From: Bacillota bacterium
GTDB lineage: Bacteria; Bacillota; Clostridia; Acetivibrionales; DSM-2933
NCBI GenBank assembly: GCA_023441845.1
Contig: JAEZNF010000129.1
Location: forward strand, 1 to 11,594
Direction: 5' to 3'
DNA: 11,594 bases
Positions 1-7,858 of this stretch are shown in pieces. The position numbers were made by a program, and so were the translations under genes. How positions within the stretch are numbered: the first letter of the stretch is position 1; each line of letters begins with the position of its first letter. The notes under the pieces were generated by a model. The model was not told the origin of the DNA. It ran no database searches and saw nothing but the letters and a program-made list of their open reading frames with translations.

Positions 1-1
1 G

Positions 2-340
2 AACGATGCTGCTATAAAAATGGCAACAGGGTTTGGTGCAGGATTAGGAGCTTCAAAATGCAGCTGCGGTTCGCTAACCGGAGCGGTATTGGTTTTAAGT
101 GCCGTGAAAGGCAGAACAAGCATTGAAGATAGTGTAGATGAAGTGTTTGCACTTACACAGGAACTGCATGACAGGTTTAAGGAAAGATACAAAGCAACCT
201 GCTGCCGTGTATTAACTAAGCCGGTTGAATGGGGTGCTCCGGAGCATCACCAATACTGTGAACAGTTTGTAAGCGGAGCAGTAGAAATTCTGGTTGATAT
301 TCTGGGAAAAGGCAGCAAGGAAAATAAATCGGATGAATAG
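2..340 (+). CDS. C_GCAxxG_C_C family protein, 3' end only
   Basis: The reading frame is open from the window edge, so the ATG at 20 is probably internal and the true start lies upstream. The visible 112 residues contain the glycine-rich stretch GFGAGLGASKCSCGSLTGAVLVL followed by a CC pair (KATCCRVLT) and a later single Cys (QYCEQFVSGAVEIL). This matches the spaced-cysteine pattern of the family named C_GCAxxG_C_C, small proteins thought to bind a metal or redox centre but without a settled function. The N-terminal cysteine part of the family signature is outside the window. The protein ends with a charged tail (GSKENKSDE). No terminator with a T-run follows; only a short palindrome (AGCAGTTTAAATTGCT) lies just after the stop. 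Family assignment is from pattern recall; the function is unknown. Confidence 0.7.
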   Translation, partial: NDAAIKMATGFGAGLGASKCSCGSLTGAVLVLSAVKGRTSIEDSVDEVFALTQELHDRFKERYKATCCRVLTKPVEWGAPEHHQYCEQFVSGAVEILVDILGKGSKENKSDE

Positions 341-471
341 CAGAAAGCAGTTTAAATTGCTGAATCGTACCACTGCTGTTACACGAATTTCACATCAGGA
401 TAGGATAGAAGAAATATGTGGCAACACTCAGATAATTATTATTAAAATTATGGAATTATGACAAATAATCA

Positions 472-501
472 TTGACACACTACTGATTTGTTGCCGATTA
501 T
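472..501 (+). promoter_or_regulatory. Possible promoter for the His-rich micro-ORF
   Basis: A perfect TTGACA (472-477) is followed after 18 bases by GATTAT (496-501), which matches only four of six -10 positions. Transcription from here would give a leader of roughly 50 bases before the GTG at 560. The weak -10 and long spacer make this tentative; it could also feed transcription into cysK. Confidence 0.35.
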
Positions 502-559
502 CTATAAATAAATTCAATAAACATATATGAAAATAACAATTGGTTAAGGGGGCAGTTTT

Positions 560-703
560 GTGGATAGCCATGAAAGAAGATTTCATCACGGACGATTTGA
601 AAACGGAGAACATTATCACCATGGGAAAGATGTAGCAAAAAGTTGCGGACACAATGAAATATCACCAAAGCCGACAAAATTGATTGGAATTATTTTGAAA
701 TAA
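560..703 (+). CDS. Candidate His-rich micro-protein, 47 aa
   Basis: A GTG start is preceded at seven bases by a very strong Shine-Dalgarno run AAGGGGG (546-552). The frame encodes 47 residues and ends in TAA. The N-terminal half is strongly basic and histidine-rich: seven His at residues 4, 9, 10, 18, 20, 21 and 31, plus a single Cys at 29 in SCGH. The C-terminus turns hydrophobic (KLIGIILK). Such a His/Cys composition could bind metal, but I recognise no family. Support comes from the ribosome binding site, the upstream TTGACA and the position just before the cysK promoter; the length is short enough to arise by chance in AT-rich DNA. It could instead be leader sequence. Confidence 0.4.
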   Translation: MDSHERRFHHGRFENGEHYHHGKDVAKSCGHNEISPKPTKLIGIILK

Positions 704-715
704 ATATTAAATATA

Positions 716-744
716 TTGACATATTTTCTCGGCAGGATTAAAAT
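716..744 (+). promoter_or_regulatory. cysK promoter
   Basis: TTGACA (716-721), a 17-base spacer and TAAAAT (739-744) form a near-consensus vegetative promoter. Downstream, AAAACTTGGAATAAT (762-776) lies between the expected start of transcription and the ribosome binding site. Its TTGGAAT core resembles the right half of the CymR operator as I remember it from Bacillus, so cysteine repression is plausible. I did not find the complete CymR consensus with correct spacing. Confidence 0.75.
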
Positions 745-795
745 GGTATAAATCATATAAGAAAACTTGGAATAATTTATGTTGGAGGCGATGAA

Positions 796-1728
796 ATGTC
801 CAAAATTGCAAAAAATCTCACTGACCTTGTTGGCAATACACCATTGTTGGAATTAAACAATTATGGCAAGGAAAATAATCTAGGAGCAAAGGTTATTGCA
901 AAGCTTGAATTTTTTAATCCTGCATCCAGTGTCAAAGATAGAATTGGATATTCAATGATAAAAGATGCTGAAGAAAAGGGCTTAATTAACAAAGATACGG
1001 TTATTATCGAGCCTACAAGCGGAAACACCGGAATAGCGCTTGCGTTTGCTGCGGCTGCGAAGGGCTATAAACTTATTATTACTTTGCCCGATTCTTTTAG
1101 CGTTGAAAGAAGAAACCTAATGAAGGCGTTGGGTGCGGAGCTGGTACTTACTCCTGGCGCTGAAGGCATGGATGGGGCAATTAAAAAGGCTGAAGAATTA
1201 GCCGCGCAGAATCCGAATTCTTATATACCAAACCAGTTTAAGAACCCTGCAAACCCTGAAATTCACAGAAAGACAACGGCAGAAGAGATATGGAGAGATA
1301 CCGACGGTGCTGTCGATATATTTGTAGCAGGTGTTGGCTCAGGTGGTACAATAACAGGTGTGGGAGAGGTAATAAAGCAAAGAAAGCCGGAGTTTAAGGT
1401 GGTTGCAGTAGAGCCCTATGATTCGCCGATACTGTCAGGCGGCAGAAAGGGTCCGCATAAATTACAGGGCTTGGGGGCGGGGTTTGTGCCGGAAGTTTTA
1501 AATTTGAAGATTGTGGATGAGGTATTCAAGGTAAAAAATGAAGAGGCTTTTGAGACGGCAAGAAAGCTGGCGAGGACAGAAGGTCTTCTGGTTGGAATAT
1601 CTTCAGGGGCTGCGGTATTTGCAGCGGCGCAAATTGCAAAAAGGCCGGAAAACAAAGGCAAAAATATAGTTGTTGTACTTCCGGATACGGGAGAAAGGTA
1701 TCTTTCATCACAACTTTTCGAGGATTAA
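796..1728 (+). CDS. cysK: Cysteine synthase A (O-acetylserine sulfhydrylase)
   Basis: This 310-residue cytosolic PLP enzyme of the fold-type II family makes L-cysteine and acetate from O-acetyl-L-serine and sulfide. The PLP lysine is K47 in the canonical NPASSVKDR block. The substrate loop TSGNTG is at residues 74-79, the phosphate-binding [10 protein letters not shown] around 179-188, and [12 protein letters not shown] at 262-273. The C-terminal PDTGERYLS is typical of CysK rather than of cystathionine beta-synthase or threonine dehydratase. Length matches the family. The start is the ATG at 796, seven bases after GGAGG (784-788); an overlapping ATG at 791 is out of frame. The Nudix gene follows after three bases. 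No cysE is present in the window. In Bacillus, CysK also binds the repressor CymR, and a CymR homologue lies two genes downstream, so this protein may have a regulatory role too (inference). Confidence 0.95.
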   Translation: MSKIAKNLTDLVGNTPLLELNNYGKENNLGAKVIAKLEFFNPASSVKDRIGYSMIKDAEEKGLINKDTVIIEPTSGNTGIALAFAAAAKGYKLIITLPDSFSVERRNLMKALGAELVLTPGAEGMDGAIKKAEELAAQNPNSYIPNQFKNPANPEIHRKTTAEEIWRDTDGAVDIFVAGVGSGGTITGVGEVIKQRKPEFKVVAVEPYDSPILSGGRKGPHKLQGLGAGFVPEVLNLKIVDEVFKVKNEEAFETARKLARTEGLLVGISSGAAVFAAAQIAKRPENKGKNIVVVLPDTGERYLSSQLFED

Positions 1729-1731
1729 CAT

Positions 1732-2235
1732 ATGGAAGAGACAAAAGTGTATGACGGATGGCTGAAGGTATTTAAGAGAAGGGTCGGAGAAAAGGACTAT
1801 GATGTTTTAAAAGATTATGATGCAGTTGCTGCAATTATTGTAAACGAATATAATGAACTGCTTCTTGTGAAGCAGTTCAGACCTGCACTCATGGAAGAAA
1901 CATTCGAAATACCGGCAGGATGTTTGGATATAGATGGAGAGAATGAGATATCATCAATTGTACGAGAGATTTTTGAAGAAACCGGTCTCAGGATAAAGCC
2001 GGAAGAGGCGAAACATGTTTTATCATATAAGCCGATGGTCGGTTTTAGCAATAGTCTCATGAAGTTATACCTTATAAATGTGGAAAAAGCACCGGTAAAG
2101 CTGGACAGAACAGAAGATGAAGATGTATATGAAGTGTTATGGATGGATATAGATAAACTTGGAAATGAGATTTCACAAGGAAAAAACCATGATGTAAAGA
2201 CTATACTTGCATATTACTATTTGAAGAGCTTGTGA
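1732..2235 (+). CDS. Nudix hydrolase, ADP-ribose pyrophosphatase-like
   Basis: The 167-residue product carries the Nudix catalytic box at residues 63-86, ending in REIFEETGL, with the metal-binding glutamates in REIFEE. The first part reads G-x6-E-x7-RE, one residue longer than the usual G-x5-E spacing. VKQFRP (46-51) followed by EIPAG (59-63) is characteristic of the ADP-ribose and ADP-sugar pyrophosphatase branch, which cleaves ADP-ribose to AMP and ribose 5-phosphate. Substrate cannot be fixed from sequence. The gene starts three bases after the cysK stop, with GAGG (1720-1723) inside the end of cysK, so it is co-transcribed and probably translationally coupled. No terminator follows, but the next gene has its own promoter. 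Its link to cysteine synthesis is not obvious; the pairing may be accidental or relate to nucleotide-sugar turnover. Confidence 0.88.
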   Translation: MEETKVYDGWLKVFKRRVGEKDYDVLKDYDAVAAIIVNEYNELLLVKQFRPALMEETFEIPAGCLDIDGENEISSIVREIFEETGLRIKPEEAKHVLSYKPMVGFSNSLMKLYLINVEKAPVKLDRTEDEDVYEVLWMDIDKLGNEISQGKNHDVKTILAYYYLKSL

Positions 2236-2264
2236 GAAGAATTTGTCGAAATAAAACATGATTA

Positions 2265-2293
2265 TTGACAAAAACAAGTATATGTAGTATTAT
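2265..2293 (+). promoter_or_regulatory. Promoter of the cymR-like gene
   Basis: TTGACA (2265-2270), exactly 17 bases and TATTAT (2288-2293) give an almost ideal promoter in the gap after the Nudix gene. Immediately downstream, AAAAC (2294-2298) and TCGGATAAC (2302-2310) overlap the expected start of transcription. They resemble the motif seen at the other promoters of this window, which would fit autoregulation. Confidence 0.8.
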
Positions 2294-2333
2294 AAAACAT
2301 ATCGGATAACTTTACATTAAAGAGGTGTGAATA

Positions 2334-2783
2334 ATGAAAATTTCTACAAAAGGAAGATATGGTTTAAGAGCTATAATAGATCTGGCAATCAATTCGGCTG
2401 GAGACCATGTAGCGCTTTACAGCATAGCACAAAGGCAGGGCATATCTGAAAATTACCTGGAGCAAATGTTTTCCACTTTAAGAAAAGCCGGACTTGTAAA
2501 GAGTGTAAAAGGAGCTCAAGGTGGCTACTCCCTTGCGGGTAAACCTTCTGAAATAACATTGGGGACTGTCCTTAGGGCTTTAGAAGGAAGTTTATCCATA
2601 GTTGATGAAGATTCGGAGATTGATGACAGTAATTCTTCCAGCCTTCAGTGCTGTATTAAGGAAACATTATGGGATAAGATCAATGAGAGTATAAATGCTG
2701 TTGTAGATGCAATTACTATTGAAGATGTTGTTAATGAGTACAAAAAAAGAAGTGAAAGTCAATCGGTTATGTTTTATATTTGA
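2334..2783 (+). CDS. cymR: Rrf2-family repressor, CymR-like
   Basis: This 149-residue protein begins MKISTKGRYGLRAIIDLA, the standard Rrf2 N-terminus, with a winged helix-turn-helix covering about residues 1-80 (SIAQRQGISENYLEQMFSTLRKAGLVKSVKGAQGGY). It lacks the three spaced cysteines that bind the Fe-S cluster of IscR; only an adjacent CC pair occurs in SSLQCCIKE. The last residues, VMFYI, match the C-terminus of Bacillus CymR as I recall it. CymR represses cysteine uptake and synthesis genes and uses CysK as co-repressor when cysteine is plentiful. The genomic setting, between cysK and metI-metC, supports that role over IscR or NsrR. The ATG at 2334 follows AAGAGGTG (2320-2327) at good spacing. 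An insertion of acidic and serine residues around 94-105 (DEDSEIDDSNSSS) makes it slightly longer than the Bacillus protein. Confidence 0.85.
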   Translation: MKISTKGRYGLRAIIDLAINSAGDHVALYSIAQRQGISENYLEQMFSTLRKAGLVKSVKGAQGGYSLAGKPSEITLGTVLRALEGSLSIVDEDSEIDDSNSSSLQCCIKETLWDKINESINAVVDAITIEDVVNEYKKRSESQSVMFYI

Positions 2784-2820
2784 TTTCCGGTTAGCGGAAG
2801 TTCATTTATAGAGCATTTTT

Positions 2821-2848
2821 TTGATCTAATACCTAGTAAAAGTATATG
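2821..2848 (+). promoter_or_regulatory. Weak candidate promoter for metI-metC
   Basis: TTGATC (2821-2826) and TATATG (2843-2848) with a 16-base spacer could start transcription about 60 bases before metI. The gap after cymR has a small hairpin (TTCCG/CGGAA near 2785-2800) but no T-run, so read-through from cymR is equally possible. TTATCCGA at about 2859-2866 is the reverse complement of the TCGGATAA seen at the cymR promoter. I found no S-box here, although the Bacillus metIC operon has one. Confidence 0.3.
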
Positions 2849-2912
2849 AATAGTCTTTTATCCGAGGTTGCAGTAATAAATATTTATATATATCATTGAT
2901 AAGGAGACAGGG

Positions 2913-4076
2913 ATGGTGAGTTTAAATGGGAATGAGAAAAGATTAAACATTGAAACAAGGGTTGTACATGGAGGAAAATGTTATGAGCCTCAAACAGGAG
3001 CGGTAAGTTTTCCTATATACCAGAGTGCGACTTTCAGGCATCCGGGTTTAAATCAAACTACAGGTTATGATTATTCAAGACTTCAAAATCCTACAAGGGA
3101 AGAGGTGGAGAATACCCTGGCATGTCTCGAAAACGGCAGTTATGCTTTTGCATTTTCCAGTGGTATGGCTGCAGTTTCCACAATATTATGCCTATTTACC
3201 CCAGGTCAGCACATAGTAGTGTCAGATGACCTTTATGGTGGCACTTACAGGCTTTTTGAAGAGATTTATAAAAAATTCGGTATGGAGTTCAGCTATGTCG
3301 ATACAAGTGAAATAAAGGAGATAGAAGCTTCTCTTAAAGAAAATACTGCTGCAATATATATTGAGACACCTTCAAATCCAACCATGAAGGTAGCCGATAT
3401 CAAGCTGATTGCAGAATTGGCTAAAAAACATGACATTCTAACTATAGTTGACAATACTTTTCTTACTCCATTATTTCAAAAGCCTTTAGATATAGGGGCC
3501 GATATTGTTGTTCACAGTGGTACCAAATACCTGGGCGGCCATAATGATACGCTGGCGGGATTCATTGTAGTAAATGATTTAAGCCTTGCAGATAGGTTAA
3601 AGTTGATTCAAAAATCTGAAGGTGCTGTTTTGTCACCATTCGATAGTTGGTTGATACTTCGTGGGATTAAAACCCTTAGTGTGAGGCTTTTGAAGCAGCA
3701 GGAAAATGCGGCGGCAATTGCTCAATGGCTCAAAAACAATGATAAGATTGAAAAGGTATACTATGTGGGCCTTCCTGAGCATGAGGGCTATGAAATAAAC
3801 AAAAAACAGGCTGAAGGCTTTGGCGCTATGTTGTCCTTTACTGTAAAGGACGAAGCTCTGGTTGAGAGGATTTTGGAAAGGCTTGAACTGGTAATGTTTG
3901 CAGAAAGCCTGGGTGGAGTTGAAACGTTGATAACCTACCCCATAGTTCAGACACATTCTGCAATACCCAAGGAATTACGGGACAGGATAGGGGTCAATGA
4001 AAAGCTTTTAAGGCTTTCGGTGGGTATTGAGAATGCGGAGGATATTATAAAAGACCTTGAGCAGGCAATTGGCTAG
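2913..4076 (+). CDS. metI: Cystathionine gamma-synthase / O-acetylhomoserine thiolyase, MetI-like
   Basis: This 387-residue cytosolic enzyme belongs to the Cys/Met-metabolism PLP family (fold type I). The PLP lysine is K205 in HSGTKYLGGH, and the cofactor contacts YSRLQNPT (54-61) and SSGMAA (82-87) are intact. R367 in LLRLSVGIE is the substrate carboxylate-binding arginine. ESLGGVET carries E337, the position that is Glu in gamma-synthases and gamma-lyases and Tyr in the enteric beta-lyase. Overall it reads very much like Bacillus MetI (DLYGGTYRLFE, ESLGGVE, THxxIPxE). MetI condenses an O-acylated homoserine, O-acetylhomoserine in Bacillus, with cysteine to give cystathionine. AAGGAG (2901-2906) lies six bases before the ATG. 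metC follows directly, reproducing the Bacillus metI-metC order. Exact reaction (gamma-synthase versus thiolyase) cannot be decided from sequence. Confidence 0.87.
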   Translation: MVSLNGNEKRLNIETRVVHGGKCYEPQTGAVSFPIYQSATFRHPGLNQTTGYDYSRLQNPTREEVENTLACLENGSYAFAFSSGMAAVSTILCLFTPGQHIVVSDDLYGGTYRLFEEIYKKFGMEFSYVDTSEIKEIEASLKENTAAIYIETPSNPTMKVADIKLIAELAKKHDILTIVDNTFLTPLFQKPLDIGADIVVHSGTKYLGGHNDTLAGFIVVNDLSLADRLKLIQKSEGAVLSPFDSWLILRGIKTLSVRLLKQQENAAAIAQWLKNNDKIEKVYYVGLPEHEGYEINKKQAEGFGAMLSFTVKDEALVERILERLELVMFAESLGGVETLITYPIVQTHSAIPKELRDRIGVNEKLLRLSVGIENAEDIIKDLEQAIG

Positions 4077-4108
4077 TAGTGTGTTCTCAAACAAGAGGGG
4101 GGAAAGCC

Positions 4109-5242
4109 ATGAAATTTGGTTCAAAATTGATACACAATGGACATGAAATAGATAAAACTACCGGGGCATTAAGTACACCTATATACCAGGTGTCTACTTA
4201 CCATCAGGATGTTTTTGTTCCACAGGAATACGATTATTCGCGCTCCGGAAACCCCACAAGAAAGGCATTGGAAGAGACTATTGCCATTCTTGAAGGCGGC
4301 AAAAGGGGATTTGCTTTTTCATCAGGTATGGCAGCTACATCATCGGCGCTTTCCATATTTGCATCAGGGGATCATATCATAGTATGCGAGGATGTTTATG
4401 GCGGTACTTACCGCATTACAACAACCTTTTTTCAAAGATTTAACCTTGAAGTTACATTTGTGGATGCTTCAAATCCTGACAACATAAAAAACAATATAAA
4501 GGAAAATACCAAAGCGATATTTCTTGAGACGCCTTCAAATCCTTTGCTGAAGATAACCGATATTAAAGGTGCTGTAAAAATTGCCAGGGATAACGGACTG
4601 CTTGTTCTAATTGACAACACGTTTATGTCGCCATATCTTCAAAGGCCTTTGGAGCTTGGTTGTGATATTGTAATACACAGCGCGACCAAGTTTATAGGGG
4701 GCCACAGCGATGTTATTGCCGGACTTGCGGTAGTTAAGGATGAAGCTTTGGCAAGAAGAGTTTATGCAGTACAAAACGGTTTCGGAGCAATTCTGGGCCC
4801 GCAAGACAGCTGGCTTTTGCTAAGGGGGCTGAAAACCCTGAAGGTAAGGGTGGATTACCAGCAGCAAAATGCTATAAAGCTTTCGGAGTGGCTATCGAAG
4901 AATCCTAATGTAAGCAAGGTGTACTATCCCGGACTTGAAGGACATCCAGGAAAGGAAATCAACGAAGGGCAGGCTGATGGGCCTGGGGCAGTGCTATCCT
5001 TTGAGGCAAAAGATGAGGAAACAGCCGGGAGATTTATGAAAAAGGTTAAGCTGGCAGCAGTCGCAGTGAGCCTGGGAGGGGTTGAAACTATTGTTTCTTA
5101 TCCGGTAAGGATGTCTCATGCAGCCATTCCAAAGGTTGAAAGGGAAAGACTGGGTATAACCGACAGGCTTATCCGTGTTTCGGCAGGTTTAGAGGACATT
5201 GACGATTTGATTGAGGATTTTGGAAGAGCGCTGGAAGAGTAA
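4109..5242 (+). CDS. metC: Cystathionine beta-lyase, MetC-like
   Basis: This 377-residue PLP enzyme is the second member of the pair and a paralogue of the preceding protein. The PLP lysine is K194 in [41 protein letters not shown] and the C-terminal MSHAAIPKxERxRLGIT follow Bacillus MetC closely. MetC splits cystathionine into homocysteine, pyruvate and ammonia, completing transsulfuration after MetI. SLGGVET keeps a Glu (E326), as in Bacillus-type beta-lyases, so a gamma-lyase activity is not excluded. I chose the ATG at 4109 because a GAGGGGGG run (4095-4102) lies six bases upstream; an in-frame GTG at 4079 would add ten residues but has no ribosome binding site. The gap to metI is 32 bases with no terminator, so the two are co-transcribed. 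A strong terminator follows at 5337-5375. Confidence 0.87.
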   Translation: MKFGSKLIHNGHEIDKTTGALSTPIYQVSTYHQDVFVPQEYDYSRSGNPTRKALEETIAILEGGKRGFAFSSGMAATSSALSIFASGDHIIVCEDVYGGTYRITTTFFQRFNLEVTFVDASNPDNIKNNIKENTKAIFLETPSNPLLKITDIKGAVKIARDNGLLVLIDNTFMSPYLQRPLELGCDIVIHSATKFIGGHSDVIAGLAVVKDEALARRVYAVQNGFGAILGPQDSWLLLRGLKTLKVRVDYQQQNAIKLSEWLSKNPNVSKVYYPGLEGHPGKEINEGQADGPGAVLSFEAKDEETAGRFMKKVKLAAVAVSLGGVETIVSYPVRMSHAAIPKVERERLGITDRLIRVSAGLEDIDDLIEDFGRALEE

Positions 5243-5336
5243 AAATACCTATCATCCCTAAAGTACCTGGTAGAATCTTATTCTTTAGCACAAAGTTACA
5301 GCTATAAATATAGATTGGAACAGGGAGCAATAATAT

Positions 5337-5375
5337 AAACCCCATGAACCATTGATGAATTGGTTCATGGGGTTT
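5337..5375 (+). terminator. Intrinsic terminator after metC
   Basis: A perfect 15-bp stem (AAACCCCATGAACCA against TGGTTCATGGGGTTT) encloses a 9-base loop and ends in TTTTATT. The A-rich 5' edge and T-rich 3' edge mean it could work in both directions, stopping metI-metC and any transcription that passes the end of larE. Confidence 0.9.
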
Positions 5376-5404
5376 TATTGGGGAGTTTTTGAGTTAACTG
5401 TATT

Positions 5405-5543
5405 AAAATCAAGTGGGTTGAATGCGAGGCTTCTGAATAAGTACTATTTTCCGAAAAGTCAATAAAGTTATAAGAGGGAATAGGCAAAAATTTCAGTGAA
5501 AAGTACTTTTTTAAGTGGCCTCACATTCAGCCCACAGGATTTT
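5405..5543. repeat. Large imperfect inverted repeat between metC and larE
   Basis: The left arm, 5405-5445, starts with AAAATC and contains GTGGGTTGAATGCGAGGC (5413-5430). The right arm, 5502-5543, contains GGCCTCACATTCAGCCCAC (5517-5535) and ends with GATTTT. Counting G-U pairs, about 29 of 33 core positions (5413-5445 against 5502-5535) can pair, with one bulge, leaving a 56-base AT-rich loop. The element ends seven bases before the larE stop codon and is flanked by TATT on both sides (5401-5404, 5544-5547), which could be a target duplication or chance in AT-rich DNA. It could be a small non-autonomous mobile element (MITE-like), or a structured 3' end for larE or metC transcripts. Confidence 0.7.
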
Positions 5544-5550
5544 TATTGTT

Positions 5551-6363
5551 TTACTTAAAAGTTTCATTCATACTTCCGGTTCTGTAGCCATTTAAGTCCA
5601 GGGAAGTATATGTAAAACCAAGGTTTTTGAAATATGTGTATATATCATTTGCTAAATTCCTCTGAAATACTTGCTCAATTTCATCGGGAGATAGCTCAAT
5701 TCTGGCCAACTCTCCGTGATGCCTTACCCGAACTTGCCCAAATCCCAAATCAATAAGAAACTGTTCTGCCTTATCGACCATATTAAGCTTTCCCCTTGTT
5801 ATTGTCTGACCATAAGGGAACCTCGAAGATAGACATGCAAAGGATGGTTTGTTCCAGGTGCTAAGCCCCATTTCTTTAGATAAGAGTCTAATATCATCCT
5901 TTGTTAGTCCGGCTTCCCTCAAAGGGCTTACCACCAAAAGCTCTTCAATTGCTTTTAATCCAGGCCTGAAGTCACTTAAATCATCACGGTTTGAACCTTC
6001 AAGTACATATTTATAATTTTCATTTTTGGCAATATCATTTATTTTGCTGAAAAGTTCATGCTTGCAAAGATAACATCTGTTCTTAGGATTTTGTGCAAAG
6101 CCTTCCACATCAAGCTCTTCTGAAACAATTGACAAATGTCTTATACCATATTTGCCTGCAAATTCAACTGCCTCATTATATTCTCTTTCAGGGAAGGTTG
6201 CTGATCTTGCGGTTACACCAAGAACATTATTTCCTAAAACATCGAAAGCTACCTTTAAAAGGAAGGATGAATCTACTCCCCCTGAAAATGCAACAACAGC
6301 ACTTTCTAATGACTTTATACGGTTTTTAAGCCTTTCAAGCTTGGCAGATACACCCTCATCCAT
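5551..6363 (-). CDS. larE: LarE-family ATP-dependent sulfur transferase
   Basis: This 270-residue PP-loop ATPase has the signature SGGVDSS at residues 27-33, the LarE block KPSFACLSSRFPYG at 172-185, and the DLxGYRTGSMNE C-terminus. In lactobacilli LarE adenylates the pyridinium-dicarboxylate precursor of the nickel-pincer cofactor and donates sulfur from one cysteine (C176 there), equivalent to C177 here. Two further cysteines sit in NRCYLC (C97, C100). That three-cysteine set fits the Fe-S-cluster type of LarE described for Thermotoga, which need not sacrifice its own sulfur. No larA, larB or larC is visible. The gene starts seven bases after the metY stop, with AGGAGG inside the end of metY, so the two are one operon. 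That pairing suggests a role in sulfur supply for homocysteine synthesis or for another thiolation (inference). Confidence 0.85.
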   Translation of the reverse strand: MDEGVSAKLERLKNRIKSLESAVVAFSGGVDSSFLLKVAFDVLGNNVLGVTARSATFPEREYNEAVEFAGKYGIRHLSIVSEELDVEGFAQNPKNRCYLCKHELFSKINDIAKNENYKYVLEGSNRDDLSDFRPGLKAIEELLVVSPLREAGLTKDDIRLLSKEMGLSTWNKPSFACLSSRFPYGQTITRGKLNMVDKAEQFLIDLGFGQVRVRHHGELARIELSPDEIEQVFQRNLANDIYTYFKNLGFTYTSLDLNGYRTGSMNETFK

Positions 6364-6369
6364 AAAAGC

Positions 6370-7680
<1,311 letters not shown>

Positions 7681-7774
7681 TCATGATTTATCCTATATCA
7701 TTGGTCGGATTTTCTGTGAAAATATAAAATAGGACCGGTGTTATAATTGAATGCCGAGTTAACCTATTTGTTTT

Positions 7775-7803
7775 ATGCTACTATAAGTCCGGAGTTTTGT
7801 CAA
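7775..7803 (-). promoter_or_regulatory. metY-larE promoter
   Basis: Reading on the minus strand, TTGACA (7803-7798), a 17-base spacer and TAGCAT (7780-7775) form the promoter. AAAAC directly follows the -10, then TAGGTTAACT (7766-7757), another instance of the shared start-site motif. The leader contains competing stems: GGTC...ATTTT with AAAAT...GACC (plus-strand 7703-7713 and 7726-7736), and TCCTAT with ATAGGA (plus-strand 7691-7696 and 7729-7734). No T-run follows these stems. Confidence 0.7.
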
Positions 7804-7836
7804 TGTTTATCTTATATTAAAATACTAAAATAATTG

Positions 7837-7857
7837 AGCCCGCGAGCAGAATGGGCT
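7837..7857 (-). terminator. Weak terminator after the second metY
   Basis: AGCCC and GGGCT form a 5-bp GC-rich stem with an 11-base loop just past the stop codon. On the minus strand it is followed by CAATTATTTT rather than a clean T-run. It may stop only part of the transcripts, so some read-through into metY-larE is likely. Confidence 0.35.
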
Positions 7858-7858
7858 A

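Larger units (their letters stand above)
341..795. other. Gene-poor stretch before cysK
   Basis: Between the first gene and cysK there is no conventional-length gene. From 341 to about 470 I see only AT-rich sequence with a palindrome near 346-361 and nothing else interpretable. A possible promoter lies at 472-501, a candidate micro-ORF with a strong ribosome binding site at 560-703, and the cysK promoter at 716-744. A 74-codon frame on the opposite strand (428-652) has no ribosome binding site or coding character and is ignored. Confidence 0.6.

Noticed and set aside
20..22. ATG at 20 as the true start of the first gene
   Set aside because: No Shine-Dalgarno sequence precedes it, the frame is open to the window edge, and the residues before it fit the family, so the gene is truncated by the window.
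2334..2783. IscR (Fe-S regulator) identity for the Rrf2 protein
   Set aside because: The three spaced Cys ligands are missing, no isc/suf genes are adjacent, and the C-terminus and context fit CymR.
4079..4108. GTG at 4079 as the metC start
   Set aside because: It has no ribosome binding site, and its frame would run through the GAGGGGGG that is well placed for the ATG at 4109. MetC proteins align from the later Met.
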